The notes beneath the pieces were generated by a model. The model was not told where the DNA came from. It saw only the letters and a program-made list of their open reading frames with translations, and made no database searches. Made by a program: the position numbers and the translations under genes. Positions 31,561 through 41,341 of a stretch of DNA of 64,000 bases are shown here, in pieces. Positions within the stretch are counted from its first letter, which is position 1. Each line of letters starts with the position of its first letter. This DNA is from Pandoraea faecigallinarum (GTDB lineage Bacteria; Pseudomonadota; Gammaproteobacteria; Burkholderiales; Burkholderiaceae), in contig NZ_CP011807.3 in the NCBI RefSeq assembly GCF_001029105.3, positions 1,240,001-1,304,000 on the forward strand, in the 5' to 3' direction.

Positions 31561-33429
31561 TTACCCGCGCTTGGCGGGCTTCAGTTGCGACAGGTCGCGC
31601 ACGGCGCCCCGGTCGGCCGAGGTGGCCAGCGCGGCATAGGCTTGCAGCGCCTGCGACACCACGCGCTCGCGGTTGACGGGCTGCCATGCCTGATCGCCAC
31701 GCGCTTGCATGGCGGCGCGGCGGCTGGCCAGCACTTCGTCCGGCACGGCCAGATGCATCTTGCGCTGCGTGATGTCGATCTCGATCACGTCACCGTCTTC
31801 CACCAGACCGATGGTGCCGCCTTCGGCCGCTTCCGGCGAGGCGTGACCGATCACGAGACCCGACGAGCCGCCCGAGAAGCGGCCGTCCGTGAACAGGGCG
31901 CACGTCTTGCCCAGTCCCTTCGACTTCAGGTACGACGTCGGGTACAGCATTTCCTGCATGCCCGGGCCGCCCTTCGGGCCTTCGTAGCGGATCACCACCA
32001 CGTCGCCCGGCTGCACCTTGTCGCCGAGAATGCCTTCGACGGCGTCGTCCTGGCTCTCGAACACGCGTGCGCGGCCCGTGAAGACCCATTGCGATTCGTC
32101 GACCCCGGCCGTCTTCACGATACAGCCCTTCTCGGCGAGGTTGCCGTAAAGCACGGCCAGACCGCCATCTTTCGTGTAGGCGTGTTCCTTGTCGCGGATA
32201 CAGCCGGTTTCACGATTCAGATCGAGCGACGGGTAGGTCGATGACTGACTGAAGGCGATGGTCGTGGGCACGCCGCCCGGAGCGGCGCTGTAGAACGTCT
32301 GCGCGCGATCGTTGGCACTGTCCTTCACGTCCCATCTGGCGATGGCTTCGCCGAGCGTACCGCTGTGAACATTGCCGCACGACGTATCGAGCAGTCCGCC
32401 GCGGGCGAGTTCGCCCAGAATGCCGATGATGCCGCCCGCGCGGTGCACGTCTTCGATGTGGTACTTGTCGGTCGCCGGTGCCGCCTTGCACAGGCACGGC
32501 ACCTTGCGCGAGATGCGGTCGATGTCGGCCATCTTGAAGTCGACGCCGGCTTCCTGCGCCGCGGCGAGCAGGTGCAGCACGGTGTTGGTCGAGCCACCCA
32601 TGGCGACGTCGAGCGCCATGGCGTTTTCGAACGCGGCCTTGGTGGCGATGTTGCGCGGCAGGACCGAAGCGTCGTCTTCCTGATAGTAGCGACGGCACAG
32701 ATCGACCACGAGGCGGCCAGCCTGCTCGAACAGGCCGCGTCGCCAGGCGTGCGTGGCGACGATCGTGCCGTTACCCGGCAGCGCCAGACCGATGGCTTCG
32801 GTCAGGCAGTTCATCGAGTTGGCGGTAAACATGCCCGAGCACGAACCGCACGTCGGGCAGGCGCTGCGCTCGACTTCCGCGACTTCGGCGTCGCTGACCT
32901 TGGGGTCGGCCGCCTTGATCATGGCGTCGATCAGATCGATCTTGGCAATGACCTGGCCGTCGCTCGACTTCACCTTGCCGGCTTCCATCGGACCGCCCGA
33001 GACGAACACGACCGGGATATTCAGGCGCATGGCGGCCATGAGCATGCCCGGGGTGATCTTGTCGCAGTTCGAGATGCAGACCATGGCGTCGGCGCAGTGC
33101 GCGTTGACCATGTATTCCACCGAGTCGGCGATCAGTTCGCGCGAAGGCAGCGAGTAGAGCATGCCCCCATGGCCCATGGCGATACCGTCGTCCACGGCGA
33201 TGGTATTGAATTCCTTGGCCACACCGCCGGCCGCCTCGATCTCCTTGGCCACAATGGCGCCCAGATCGCGCAGGTGCACGTGCCCCGGCACGAACTGCGT
33301 GAAGGAGTTGACCACGGCGATGATCGGCTTGCCGAAGTCGGCGTCGGTCATGCCGGTGGCGCGCCACAGGGCGCGGGCGCCGGCCATGTTGCGGCCGTGG
33401 GTCGAAGTGCGGGAACGGTATTGAGGCAT
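31561..33429 (-). CDS. ilvD: Dihydroxy-acid dehydratase, long (E. coli) type
   Basis: 622 residues, close to the 616 of E. coli IlvD. Key motifs are [20 protein letters not shown] and [19 protein letters not shown], plus [20 protein letters not shown]. It catalyses the same step as the neighbouring short-type enzyme. Low identity outside the motifs shows the two are not a recent duplication. E. coli IlvD has an oxygen-sensitive [4Fe-4S] cluster, so the pair could differ in oxygen tolerance. A LysR regulator is divergent, 155 bases away. Confidence 0.96.
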   Translation of the reverse strand: MPQYRSRTSTHGRNMAGARALWRATGMTDADFGKPIIAVVNSFTQFVPGHVHLRDLGAIVAKEIEAAGGVAKEFNTIAVDDGIAMGHGGMLYSLPSRELIADSVEYMVNAHCADAMVCISNCDKITPGMLMAAMRLNIPVVFVSGGPMEAGKVKSSDGQVIAKIDLIDAMIKAADPKVSDAEVAEVERSACPTCGSCSGMFTANSMNCLTEAIGLALPGNGTIVATHAWRRGLFEQAGRLVVDLCRRYYQEDDASVLPRNIATKAAFENAMALDVAMGGSTNTVLHLLAAAQEAGVDFKMADIDRISRKVPCLCKAAPATDKYHIEDVHRAGGIIGILGELARGGLLDTSCGNVHSGTLGEAIARWDVKDSANDRAQTFYSAAPGGVPTTIAFSQSSTYPSLDLNRETGCIRDKEHAYTKDGGLAVLYGNLAEKGCIVKTAGVDESQWVFTGRARVFESQDDAVEGILGDKVQPGDVVVIRYEGPKGGPGMQEMLYPTSYLKSKGLGKTCALFTDGRFSGGSSGLVIGHASPEAAEGGTIGLVEDGDVIEIDITQRKMHLAVPDEVLASRRAAMQARGDQAWQPVNRERVVSQALQAYAALATSADRGAVRDLSQLKPAKRG

Positions 33430-33541
33430 GGTCGTCTCTAAAGCGTGTGGTTTTATGGGGTGAACCGCGGGGGATTACGGGTGAACGCGGGTGAATGCGG
33501 GTGCAATCCGGACGTCAAGATTCGTCTTTCCTTGAATGCTT

Positions 33542-33560
33542 GTCAAATATATTATTTGAC
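33542..33560. promoter_or_regulatory. Palindromic operator between long-type ilvD and the LysR gene
   Basis: GTCAAATATATTATTTGAC has 7-bp inverted arms and fits the T-N11-A core of LysR-type operators. It lies 25-43 bases upstream of the LysR start and faces the ilvD promoter region on the other side. Confidence 0.6.
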
Positions 33561-33584
33561 TCGGATTGAGTCGAAAAACATATC

Positions 33585-34568
33585 ATGGACCTACGCCAAT
33601 TCCGATACTTCGTCGCCGTGGCCGAGGAACGTCACTTCGGGCGCGCCGCGCAACGCCTCTCGATGACCCAGCCGCCGCTCTCGCAGCAGATCCGGGCGCT
33701 GGAGGCGTCGCTGGGCGCGCCCCTGTTCGTGCGCAACAACCGTTCGGTGGAGCTGACCGCCGTGGGACGGCAACTGCTTCCCGAAGTCCGGCGGATTCTG
33801 GCGGATGCCGAGGCGCTGCCCGCCCTTGCGCAGGGATTGGCGCACGGCGAGGTCGGCACGCTGTCGCTGGGCTTCGTTTCCACCGCGGATTACGGCATTC
33901 TGCCGCCGTTGCTGCGCGAGTTCGGCGAGCGCTACCCGCGCGTTCGGCTGCAACTGCTCGAAGCCACGAGCGACGTGCAGGTCGAAGCCCTCATGGACGG
34001 GCGCATCGACGCGGGGCTGTTCATTCCACCGGTGCCCGCGCGCTTCGCGAACGAGTTGTCTTACCTGCCGATCATCCGTGAACCGCTGATGCTGGCCTTG
34101 CCCGCCGGGCGGCGCGATATTGCGGGCAATGGCATGGCGCACGGCGAAGACCGGCGTGACGAGAAGGACAATGCCGTCGACGGCCAGCCCGGCGCCGCGC
34201 TCAGTCTGGCCGATTTCGCCGACGAGCCGCTCGTCATTTTCCCGCGCCGCGTGGCCCCGGCCTTCTACGACACCATCATGGGGTGCTACGCGGCGCTGGG
34301 GCTCACGCCGCGTGTGGGGCAGGAAGCCATCCAGATGCAGACGATCGTGAGTCTGGTCTCGGCGGGAATGGGCGTAGCACTCGTGCCGCAGTCGCTGTGT
34401 CATTTGCGACGTACCGGCGTGACCTACCGCGCGTTGCGCGAGACGAGCGCGCTTATCGAGACGGGGCTGCTCTGGCGAACGGCGGAGGTCACGCCGGTGC
34501 TCGAAGGCTTTCTGGAGACGGCGCGCGGCGTAGCCCATACACCGCCCGGGGCCACGCTCGTCGCCTGA
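33585..34568 (+). CDS. LysR-family transcriptional regulator
   Basis: 327 residues. The N-terminal helix-turn-helix (MDLRQFRYFVAVAEERHFGR, AAQRLSMTQPPLSQQIRALE) is of the CbnR/BenM-like LysR subgroup. The effector domain follows (LSLGFVSTADYGILPPLLRE), with an unusual charged insert of about 30 residues (AHGEDRRDEKDNAVDGQPGA) near residue 180. The gene is divergent from long-type ilvD and has a palindromic operator in between, so it may control that gene and itself. The effector is unknown. Confidence 0.88.
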   Translation: MDLRQFRYFVAVAEERHFGRAAQRLSMTQPPLSQQIRALEASLGAPLFVRNNRSVELTAVGRQLLPEVRRILADAEALPALAQGLAHGEVGTLSLGFVSTADYGILPPLLREFGERYPRVRLQLLEATSDVQVEALMDGRIDAGLFIPPVPARFANELSYLPIIREPLMLALPAGRRDIAGNGMAHGEDRRDEKDNAVDGQPGAALSLADFADEPLVIFPRRVAPAFYDTIMGCYAALGLTPRVGQEAIQMQTIVSLVSAGMGVALVPQSLCHLRRTGVTYRALRETSALIETGLLWRTAEVTPVLEGFLETARGVAHTPPGATLVA

Positions 34569-34710
34569 GCGGATGCGGGCTCGGCGACGCGAACGCGAAG
34601 AGGTCCCGCGCGCGTGTTGCAGCGGCGTGTGCTCGTGGTATTGTGCTGCCCATCCCGCCGCTCGCGGCGCGTTCGCGGAACTTTCGTTCACGAATCCATT
34701 CTTCTGATCC

Positions 34711-35601
34711 ATGCTGATTCATCCTCAATTCGACCCGGTCGCGATTCATCTCGGCCCGCTCGCCATCCGCTGGTACGGCCTGATGTATCTGGTGGGCTTC
34801 ATTCTTTTCCTGCTCGTGGGACGTCTGCGCGTACGTCAGCCATCCATGGCCGCGCAAGGCTGGAAGGCGCAGGATCTCGACGACATGCTCTTCTATGGCG
34901 TGCTCGGCGTGATTCTCGGCGGACGTCTGGGCTATGTGATCTTCTACAAGCTGTCGTTCTATGTGGCGAATCCGCTCGATATCTTCAAAGTGTGGGAAGG
35001 CGGTATGTCGTTCCACGGCGGTTTCCTCGGAGTGCTTGTGGCGATGTGGCTGTTCACGCGGCGCCGCGGGCATTCGCTGCTCGAGGGCACCGATCTGATT
35101 GCGCCGATGATTCCGCTGGGATTGGCCGCGGGGCGTCTGGGCAACTTCATCAACGGCGAATTGTGGGGGCGCGTGACGTCGCCCGATTCGCGTTTCGCGA
35201 TGCTCTTCCCGCAAGCCGCCGCCGAAGACGCGCAATGGGTGTTGGCGCATCCGCAGGCGACGTCCGACCATGCATTGGCGATGGTCTTCGCGCAGTTTCA
35301 CGGCTTGCCCCGCTACCCGTCGCAACTGTTCGAGTTCGCGCTCGAAGGCGTGGCGTTGTTCCTGCTGCTGTGGTGCTTTGCACGCCGCGCGCGTCCCGTG
35401 GGTGCAGTATCGGGCATGTTCCTCGTCGGATATGGCCTGTTCCGTTTCCTCGCCGAATTCACGCGCGAACCCGACGCCTTCCTCGGCCTGTTGTCGTTCG
35501 GTCTGTCGATGGGGCAGTGGCTCTCCCTGCCGATGATCGTGGCGGGCATCATCATGCTCGTGTGGTCGTACCGGCGCGCGCGGGTAACGTCCGCGGCGTA
35601 A
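34711..35601 (+). CDS. lgt: Prolipoprotein diacylglyceryl transferase
   Basis: 296 residues with about seven membrane segments. Conserved motifs are [22 protein letters not shown] and the Lgt signature [20 protein letters not shown], which carries the essential Arg, Asn and Glu. It transfers diacylglycerol from phosphatidylglycerol to the lipobox cysteine, the first step in lipoprotein maturation, in the inner membrane. It stands alone between regulators. Confidence 0.97.
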   Translation: MLIHPQFDPVAIHLGPLAIRWYGLMYLVGFILFLLVGRLRVRQPSMAAQGWKAQDLDDMLFYGVLGVILGGRLGYVIFYKLSFYVANPLDIFKVWEGGMSFHGGFLGVLVAMWLFTRRRGHSLLEGTDLIAPMIPLGLAAGRLGNFINGELWGRVTSPDSRFAMLFPQAAAEDAQWVLAHPQATSDHALAMVFAQFHGLPRYPSQLFEFALEGVALFLLLWCFARRARPVGAVSGMFLVGYGLFRFLAEFTREPDAFLGLLSFGLSMGQWLSLPMIVAGIIMLVWSYRRARVTSAA

Positions 35602-35644
35602 GCCTCGTAAGCCTCGTAAGCCTCATAAGCCTCGTAAGCGAGGC
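35601..35644. repeat. Four 9-bp repeats ending in a hairpin
   Basis: AGCCTCGTA occurs four times in tandem from 35601 to 35636 (third copy AGCCTCATA), and GCCTCG-TAAG-CGAGGC at 35629-35644 forms a hairpin. It follows the lgt stop and may act as a weak terminator; there is no T run. Confidence 0.7.
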
Positions 35645-35682
35645 GAGCGAGGTGAGCGCTGCAAGCGCCACGACGCTGATCT

Positions 35683-36354
35683 TCACCCTGTCTTGCGCGC
35701 CAGCGCGTGCAATGACGCCATCAGATCCGCAAACCGTTCGCCCTGCACGGTGACGTGAGCGCGCAGGTGCTCGGAGGCGGCCTCGGCATCGCCCGCCTCG
35801 ATGGCCCGGAACACGGCGTCGTGTTCCGCGAACGACTGTTGGGGCCGGTCGCGCACCCGCAATTGCAGACGTCGATACACGCGCAGGCGCCGGTGCAGCT
35901 GCAATGCGGTTTCCTGAAGATAAGCGTTGTGACTGGCCTGATAGATGAGCGCGTGAAAATGCGCGTTCACTTCGTAATAGGTATCGATGTCGCGCGCTTC
36001 GGCCGCCGCCCGGCTGGCCTCATGGGTCTGACGCAACGCCTCGAGTTCGTCTTCCGTGATGCGACGCGCCGCGAGCCGTCCGCACATCGATTCCAGCTCC
36101 GCCATGACCTCGAACATCTCGCATAGCCGTTGCGGGTCGATCTGCGAGACGACGGCACCCCGCCGCGGCCGGATCTCGATCACGCCCGAGGACGCCAACT
36201 GAATCAATGCCTCGCGCAACGGCGTGCGCGACACGCCGAATGCGGTGGCGAGTTCGACCTCGTCGAGTCGCATGCCCGGCGGATACTCGCCAACGGCGAT
36301 CTTCTCCTCGATTGCCTGACGCAGCGCTTCCGATCGCTTCGGTTTTACGGTCAT
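35683..36354 (-). CDS. matR: GntR/FadR-family repressor of malonate genes
   Basis: 223 residues. N-terminal winged helix-turn-helix (LRQAIEEKIAVGEYPPGMRL, ATAFGVSRTPLREALIQLAS) and a C-terminal FCD effector domain with metal-ligand positions (YYEVNAHFHALIYQASHN and the later FAEHDAVFRAIE). It is divergent from a TRAP transporter and the malonyl-CoA genes, and the gap holds TTGTATACAC, the core of the operator reported for Rhizobium MatR. It would repress the malonate operon and be relieved by malonate. Assignment rests on context plus operator. Confidence 0.82.
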   Translation of the reverse strand: MTVKPKRSEALRQAIEEKIAVGEYPPGMRLDEVELATAFGVSRTPLREALIQLASSGVIEIRPRRGAVVSQIDPQRLCEMFEVMAELESMCGRLAARRITEDELEALRQTHEASRAAAEARDIDTYYEVNAHFHALIYQASHNAYLQETALQLHRRLRVYRRLQLRVRDRPQQSFAEHDAVFRAIEAGDAEAASEHLRAHVTVQGERFADLMASLHALARKTG

Positions 36355-36703
36355 GACGCTCTCGCTCGGTCGGATCTCGATCCCGTCTGACGGGACTGTA
36401 TGGGGTTCATGGTTACCAAAGTAGCGTGCGAATTCCCTATTGAAGATCGGGGTAAACGCCAGAAGTGTATTTTTTATGGGGCCGATTTGTATACACCGTG
36501 ACGGATTGACTATACGATTTCAATCCGAGAGCGGCAACTCGCGCACTCGAAACATCAAAACAAAGCAGTCATCCGTACATGCAGTGCCGGCGTGCCGGCG
36601 GTGCACCCGGCGCGGGGCCTCCTGAGTTCAGGCAACCTGCGGCGGGCGATGTCAGGCACCGGGCTTCGCTGGTTCATCGCTGACAGAAGTGACAGGAGAC
36701 GCC
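36355..36703. other. Divergent control region of the malonate locus
   Basis: 349 bp without a gene, lower in GC than its surroundings between about 36410 and 36560. It contains the TTGTATACAC operator, a nearby ATTGACTATACGAT stretch (36505-36518) and the AGGAGA ribosome site of matP at its end. Confidence 0.5.
36487..36496. promoter_or_regulatory. MatR-type operator core
   Basis: TTGTATACAC contains the perfect palindrome TGTATACA. It matches the centre of the TCTTGTATACACGA operator I recall for the Rhizobium MatR repressor of malonate genes, and lies between matR and matP. Confidence 0.65.
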
Positions 36704-37750
36704 ATGGAGACAACCCCTTCCCCGCTGCGGCGGCAACTCATGCTCGGTGCCGCATCGGCGCTGGTGACCGGTGGGCTGGCCAGCCCGTGGGGCGGCGCAT
36801 TCGCGCAAACCGGCCCGCTCAAGATTTCCCATCAATTTCCCGGCGGTACGCTTACCGAAGGCGACTTTCGCGACCGGCTGTGCCGCAAGTTCGCGCAGGA
36901 AGTCGAGAAGCGCACCAACGGCGCGCTGAAATTCCAGGTCTACCCGGGCAGTTCGCTCATGAAGACCAATGCGCAGTTCTCGGCGTTGCGCCGTGGCGCG
37001 CTCGACCTCTCGCTCTATCCGCTGCCGTACGCGGGTGGCGAGGTCCGCGAACTCAATATCGGTTTGATGCCGGGGCTGGTGACGTCGTACGCGCAAGGCG
37101 CCGCCTGGCGCAATGGCGAAATCGGCAAGGTGCTTACCGACGTGCTCGCCGAGAAAAACATCGTGATCGTGAGCTGGGTCTGGCAGGCGGGCGGCGTGGC
37201 CAGCCGGGCCAAACCGCTCGTGGCACCGGAAGACGCCAAGGGCCTGAAGGTGCGCGGCGGCAGCCGCGAGATGGACATGATGCTCAAGGAGGCGGGCGCG
37301 GCCGTGATTTCGCTGCCGTCCAACGAGCTGTACGCGGCGATGCAGACCGGCGCCATGGATGCCGCGATGACCTCGTCGACCAGTCTCATGTCGTTCCGTC
37401 TCGAAGAGGTTTCCAGGCATCTGACCACTGGCCGTAACAAGTCCTACTGGTTCATGCTGGAGCCGCTGCTCATGTCCAGGCAGATCTTCGACAAACTGCC
37501 CAAGGATCAGCAGCAGGTGATCCTGCAAGTCGGCGCGGAGCTGGAGTCGTTCGGCACCGAAGCGGCCAAGGCCGACGACGCGCAGATCGCCAGCGTTTAT
37601 ACCAAAGCCGGCGCGAAGGTCTACGACCTCGACGAAGCGACCGTGACGAAGTGGCGCGACATTGCCCGGCGCACCGCGTGGAAGGATTACGCAAGCAAGT
37701 CGGACACGTGTGCCAGGCTGCTCGCGCTCGCCGAGAAGGTGCCTGCATGA
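36704..37750 (+). CDS. matP: TRAP transporter substrate-binding protein, probable malonate binder (DctP type)
   Basis: 348 residues from the ATG at 36704 with AGGAGA upstream. A signal region with RRQLMLGAASALVTGG, possibly Tat-type, is followed by the DctP fold: KISHQFPGGTLTEGDFRDRL, NGALKFQVYPGSSLM, LKVRGGSREMDMMLKEAG and PSNELYAAMQTGAMDAAMT, where the conserved Arg binds carboxylate. It would bind malonate in the periplasm and hand it to MatQ/MatM. Substrate inferred from the downstream malonyl-CoA genes and from the MatPQM system of Sinorhizobium. Confidence 0.85.
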   Translation: METTPSPLRRQLMLGAASALVTGGLASPWGGAFAQTGPLKISHQFPGGTLTEGDFRDRLCRKFAQEVEKRTNGALKFQVYPGSSLMKTNAQFSALRRGALDLSLYPLPYAGGEVRELNIGLMPGLVTSYAQGAAWRNGEIGKVLTDVLAEKNIVIVSWVWQAGGVASRAKPLVAPEDAKGLKVRGGSREMDMMLKEAGAAVISLPSNELYAAMQTGAMDAAMTSSTSLMSFRLEEVSRHLTTGRNKSYWFMLEPLLMSRQIFDKLPKDQQQVILQVGAELESFGTEAAKADDAQIASVYTKAGAKVYDLDEATVTKWRDIARRTAWKDYASKSDTCARLLALAEKVPA

Positions 37751-38352
37751 GCGGGGCTGTCGCGAGCGCGGAACCGGTAGCGCACTCGCGCGTGCTGCGG
37801 CGGCTCGACGCTCTTTTGCAGGGCGTGAGCCGTTTGCTCATGGTCGTGTGCATGCTCGCACTGGTGGGCGCCGCGCTGGTGCTCAGCTACAGCGTGTTCG
37901 CGCGCCACGTGCTCAAGCTCGCCACCGACTGGCAGGACGAGGCGGCGGTGTTCATGCTGGTGGGCGCGACTTTCGTGTCGGGCGCTCACGTGCAGCACTT
38001 GCGCGGACACATCGGTATCGAAGCGATCACCACCTTGCTCTCGCCGCGCGTGAACCGCGTGCGGCGCTGGATCGTCGATGTGCTGACGTTGCTGTTCTGC
38101 GGTTTCTTCGCCTGGAAATCGTGGACGCTCTTTGGGGAAGCCTACGTCGACGGCCAGACGAGCAGCTCGACGTGGGGGCCGCCGCTCTCGATTCCCTACG
38201 GTCTGATGGCGTTCGGCATGACGCTGCTCACGGTGCAGTTGTTGCTGCAAGTCGCGATCGGCGCCTGCGAGATGCGCGGCGGGACCGGTGCGGGCGCGGG
38301 ACATGACACAGACGGGGGGAACGCCCCGGACCGCACGGGAGGGCACGCATGA
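37747..38352 (+). CDS. matQ: TRAP transporter small permease (DctQ type)
   Basis: 201 residues from the ATG at 37747, which overlaps the matP stop (ATGA). Four predicted membrane segments: LLMVVCMLALVGAALVLSYS, the WQDEAAVFMLVGATFVSGAH region, VDVLTLLFCGFFAWKSW and GLMAFGMTLLTVQLLLQVA. The DWQDEAA motif is typical of DctQ subunits. It pairs with MatM to form the Na+-coupled permease. The stop overlaps the matM start by four bases. Confidence 0.88.
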   Translation: MSGAVASAEPVAHSRVLRRLDALLQGVSRLLMVVCMLALVGAALVLSYSVFARHVLKLATDWQDEAAVFMLVGATFVSGAHVQHLRGHIGIEAITTLLSPRVNRVRRWIVDVLTLLFCGFFAWKSWTLFGEAYVDGQTSSSTWGPPLSIPYGLMAFGMTLLTVQLLLQVAIGACEMRGGTGAGAGHDTDGGNAPDRTGGHA

Positions 38353-39692
38353 GCGAGCTTAGTATCGGGTTGCTGTACGGGGGAGCCACGCTCGTCGCCA
38401 TGTTCTCGGGCATGCCCATCGCATTCGCTCTCGGAGCGGTGGCGGTCGCGTTCATGTTCGGGTTCATGCCGGCGTCGTCGCTCGATACGGTGACGCAGAA
38501 TGTCTACGAGGAGATGGCCAGCATCACGCTGCTGTCGTTTCCGCTCTTCATCCTGAAGGGGGCAGCCATCGGCAAGTCGCGTGCCGGGCAGGATCTGTAT
38601 CTCGCGCTGCACGCGTGGATGCGCCGAATTCCGGGGGGACTCGGCATCGCCAACGTCTTCGCCTGCGGGCTGTTTGCGGCGATGGCGGGATCGAGTCCGG
38701 CGACCTGTTCTGCGATCGGCAGCGCAGGGATTCCCGAGATGCGCCAGCGCGGTTATTCGCCGGGCTTCGCCGCCGGGATCATTGCGGCAGGGGGCACGCT
38801 CGGCATTCTGCTGCCGCCGTCGATCACGATGATTCTCTATGCAGTGGCGGCGGAACAATCTCTGGGGCGGCTGTTCCTGGCGGGGATCGTGCCGGCGATT
38901 CTGCTCGTGGCGCTGTTCTCGTGCTACGCCGCATGGCGCTACCGGAAGGAGTACGCCGGCGCGCAGGTCGCACTCGCGCGTGACGGCACGCCGTCTCCGT
39001 TTCCCATCGAGCCGCCGGCCACGATGCGCGAGAAGCTGGCCCTGTTGCCACGCGTGCTGCCGTTCGTCACGTTGCTCATCGGGGTAATGGCGGCGCTGTA
39101 CGGCGGTTACGCGACACCGTCCGAGACGGCGGGACTGGGCGGCCTGCTGGCGCTCGCGCTCATTGCAGCGATCTACCGCATGTGGAGCCCGCGTCAGCTC
39201 GCGCCGATTCTGACCGGCACGCTGCGCGAATCCACGATGCTGATGTTCATCATCGGCATGTCGCTGCTCTATTCATACGTGATGAGCTATCTGCACATCA
39301 GCCAGTCGGCCGCGCAATGGATTGTCGGGCTGCATCTGTCGCGCTGGGTGCTGCTCGCGGCGATTTTGGCAATGGTGGTCGTGCTGGGCTTCTTTCTCCC
39401 TCCGGTGAGCATCATTCTCATGACTGCGCCGATCATCCTGCCACCGCTGCGCGCGGCGGGCTTCGACCTGGTGTGGTTCGGTGTCGTCATGACCATCGTC
39501 ATGGAACTGGGGTTGATTCACCCGCCCGTCGGTCTCAACATATTCGTTATCAAGAACACCGCGCCCGATATCGCGTTGCGCGACATCGTGTGGGGCGTGA
39601 TGCCGTTTGTCGTGCTGATGGTCGTCGCCGTCGTGCTCATCTGCCTGTTGCCCGGTCTGTCGCTGTGGCTGCCGGATCAGTTGATGGGGTGA
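38349..39692 (+). CDS. matM: TRAP transporter large permease (DctM type)
   Basis: 447 residues with about 12 membrane segments. Motifs include LYGGATLVAMFSGMPIAFAL at the start, GSSPATCSAIGSAGIPEMRQ and AAGGTLGILLPPSITMILYA, and near the end MELGLIHPPVGLNIFVIKNT, all characteristic of DctM transport subunits that drive solute uptake with a Na+ gradient. Translationally coupled to matQ. It takes the place of the MatC carrier of the Rhizobium mat operon. Confidence 0.92.
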   Translation: MSELSIGLLYGGATLVAMFSGMPIAFALGAVAVAFMFGFMPASSLDTVTQNVYEEMASITLLSFPLFILKGAAIGKSRAGQDLYLALHAWMRRIPGGLGIANVFACGLFAAMAGSSPATCSAIGSAGIPEMRQRGYSPGFAAGIIAAGGTLGILLPPSITMILYAVAAEQSLGRLFLAGIVPAILLVALFSCYAAWRYRKEYAGAQVALARDGTPSPFPIEPPATMREKLALLPRVLPFVTLLIGVMAALYGGYATPSETAGLGGLLALALIAAIYRMWSPRQLAPILTGTLRESTMLMFIIGMSLLYSYVMSYLHISQSAAQWIVGLHLSRWVLLAAILAMVVVLGFFLPPVSIILMTAPIILPPLRAAGFDLVWFGVVMTIVMELGLIHPPVGLNIFVIKNTAPDIALRDIVWGVMPFVVLMVVAVVLICLLPGLSLWLPDQLMG

Positions 39693-39724
39693 GGGCGCCG
39701 AGAGCAACGTCTTGAGAGGAAGCC

Positions 39725-41323
39725 ATGAAGGATGAGCCGATCATGTCCGCAATGCCTGCCACGTCCGTGCCGGTATCGATGAGTTTGTCGATGCCGTCGT
39801 CCTCGTCATCCTCGCCGTCCTTGCCGTCGCCCTCGTCCGCGCACGGCGCGCCCGGGAGCGTGGCGGAGGTGAGCGCGCCGGTGCCGTCGCCGAAGCCGTC
39901 GCTGGGCGAGCGGCTCGGTCAGTGGTTCGGGCGCGGCGGCAAGTCCGGCGGACCCGGTGGCGCGCCGAGCGACGGTAACGACAGGAAGGACGGCAAGGGT
40001 GACGGCAAGCTCGTCGCGGCAACGCTGTCGACGCGTACCGAGAACGCCTTGCGCCGCCAACTGACGCAATGCCTGTCGGCGCGCTTGACCGATTCGTCGG
40101 CCAACGAGGCGGCGCGCGAGTTCATGGCGCGGTACGGTGCCGCCTCGGCCGCGGAGCAATTGGCGTTGCTCGCGATCGTCGCCGACATCTGCGCGAGTGA
40201 CGGCGAAGCTGGCGCGGATCCCAAAGCGGGCAGGGACGGCAAGGACGTCAAAGACGCAAAAGAGACCCGCCGCGCCGCCACCGGACTGGCCGGTGCGCTG
40301 GGCAGCGCACGGGTGAGATTTCTCAAGCGCTTTAACGCGCTGCCCGACGGCTTGCCTTTCCTCGTGCGCTGGCGGGCGGACATGCTGCACCATCGTGCGG
40401 CGCTGCCCGGACTCGCAGCGCTCGAGGAGGATCTGGGCAGCCTTTTCTCGACGTGGTTCGACGTCGGCCTGCTGGAACTGCATCCGATTACGTGGGACTC
40501 GCCGGCGTCGCTGTTCGAAAAGCTCATGCGCTACGAAGCCGTACACGAGATTTCGTCGTGGGCGGATTTGCGCAACCGGCTCGACTCCGACCGGCGTTGC
40601 TACGCGTTCTTCCATCCGCGCATGCCGCGCGAGCCGTTGATCTTCGTCGAAGTGGCATTCGTGCCGGACATGGCCGCCGACGTGCATTCGCTGCTCGATG
40701 AGAAGGCGCCGCTGGAGGATCTGCGCCGTGTGCGATGGGCCATCTTCTATTCCATCTCGAATACGCAACCCGGGCTGCGTGGCGTGAGCTTCGGTAACTT
40801 CCTGCTCAAACGCGTGATCGACGAATTGCACGTCGACTTCCCGAAGTTGCGCAATTTCGCCACGCTCTCGCCAATACCCGGATTCAACGACTGGCTGCGG
40901 CAACTCGGCGCGCAAACGCTTGCCGAGGTGCTCGGACCCAAGCGCGCGAAGCTGCTCGCGCAGGAGCCGTCGCTGACGGCACAGGCCACCGGCGCGCAGG
41001 TCATGGCGTGGTTGCAGACCTCGCCCGAGCGCAAGAGCGTTCAGGCCTTGCAGCGCACGCTGGGCGAAGCACTGGCGGCGTACTATCTCGCGCGCGAGTC
41101 CGTGCGCGGGCAGCCCCGCGACCCGGTGGCAAGGTTTCACCTGGGCAATGGCGCGCGCGTGGAGCGTATCAACTGGCATGCCGATCTCTCGAAAAAGGGC
41201 GCGAAGCAGTCGTGCGGCATGATGGTCAACTATCTCTATGAGCCCGACGAACTCGACGCCAACCTGCAACGCCTCATCGACGGCCAACCGGCACTGGGTC
41301 GCGCCGTCGCGCGCCTGCTGTAA
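39725..41323 (+). CDS. matA: Malonyl-CoA decarboxylase
   Basis: 532 residues from the ATG at 39725 with AGAGGAAG upstream; a second ATG six codons on is possible. The first 90 residues are Ser/Pro/Gly-rich low complexity, and a Lys/Asp-rich insert (AGRDGKDVKDAKETRRAATG) lies near residue 170. The C-terminal catalytic domain shows VEVAFVPDMAADVHSLLD, FYSISNTQPGLRGVSFGNFL and NFATLSPIPGFNDWL, the malonyl-CoA decarboxylase signature. It converts malonyl-CoA made by MatB to acetyl-CoA. The extra low-complexity parts are longer than in most bacterial members. Confidence 0.92.
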   Translation: MKDEPIMSAMPATSVPVSMSLSMPSSSSSSPSLPSPSSAHGAPGSVAEVSAPVPSPKPSLGERLGQWFGRGGKSGGPGGAPSDGNDRKDGKGDGKLVAATLSTRTENALRRQLTQCLSARLTDSSANEAAREFMARYGAASAAEQLALLAIVADICASDGEAGADPKAGRDGKDVKDAKETRRAATGLAGALGSARVRFLKRFNALPDGLPFLVRWRADMLHHRAALPGLAALEEDLGSLFSTWFDVGLLELHPITWDSPASLFEKLMRYEAVHEISSWADLRNRLDSDRRCYAFFHPRMPREPLIFVEVAFVPDMAADVHSLLDEKAPLEDLRRVRWAIFYSISNTQPGLRGVSFGNFLLKRVIDELHVDFPKLRNFATLSPIPGFNDWLRQLGAQTLAEVLGPKRAKLLAQEPSLTAQATGAQVMAWLQTSPERKSVQALQRTLGEALAAYYLARESVRGQPRDPVARFHLGNGARVERINWHADLSKKGAKQSCGMMVNYLYEPDELDANLQRLIDGQPALGRAVARLL

Positions 41324-41341
41324 GCCTCGGACCACAACATC

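Noticed and set aside
29717-33429. Recent tandem duplication of ilvD
   Set aside because: The two proteins differ in length, motifs and most of their sequence, so they are separate subfamilies rather than a fresh copy.
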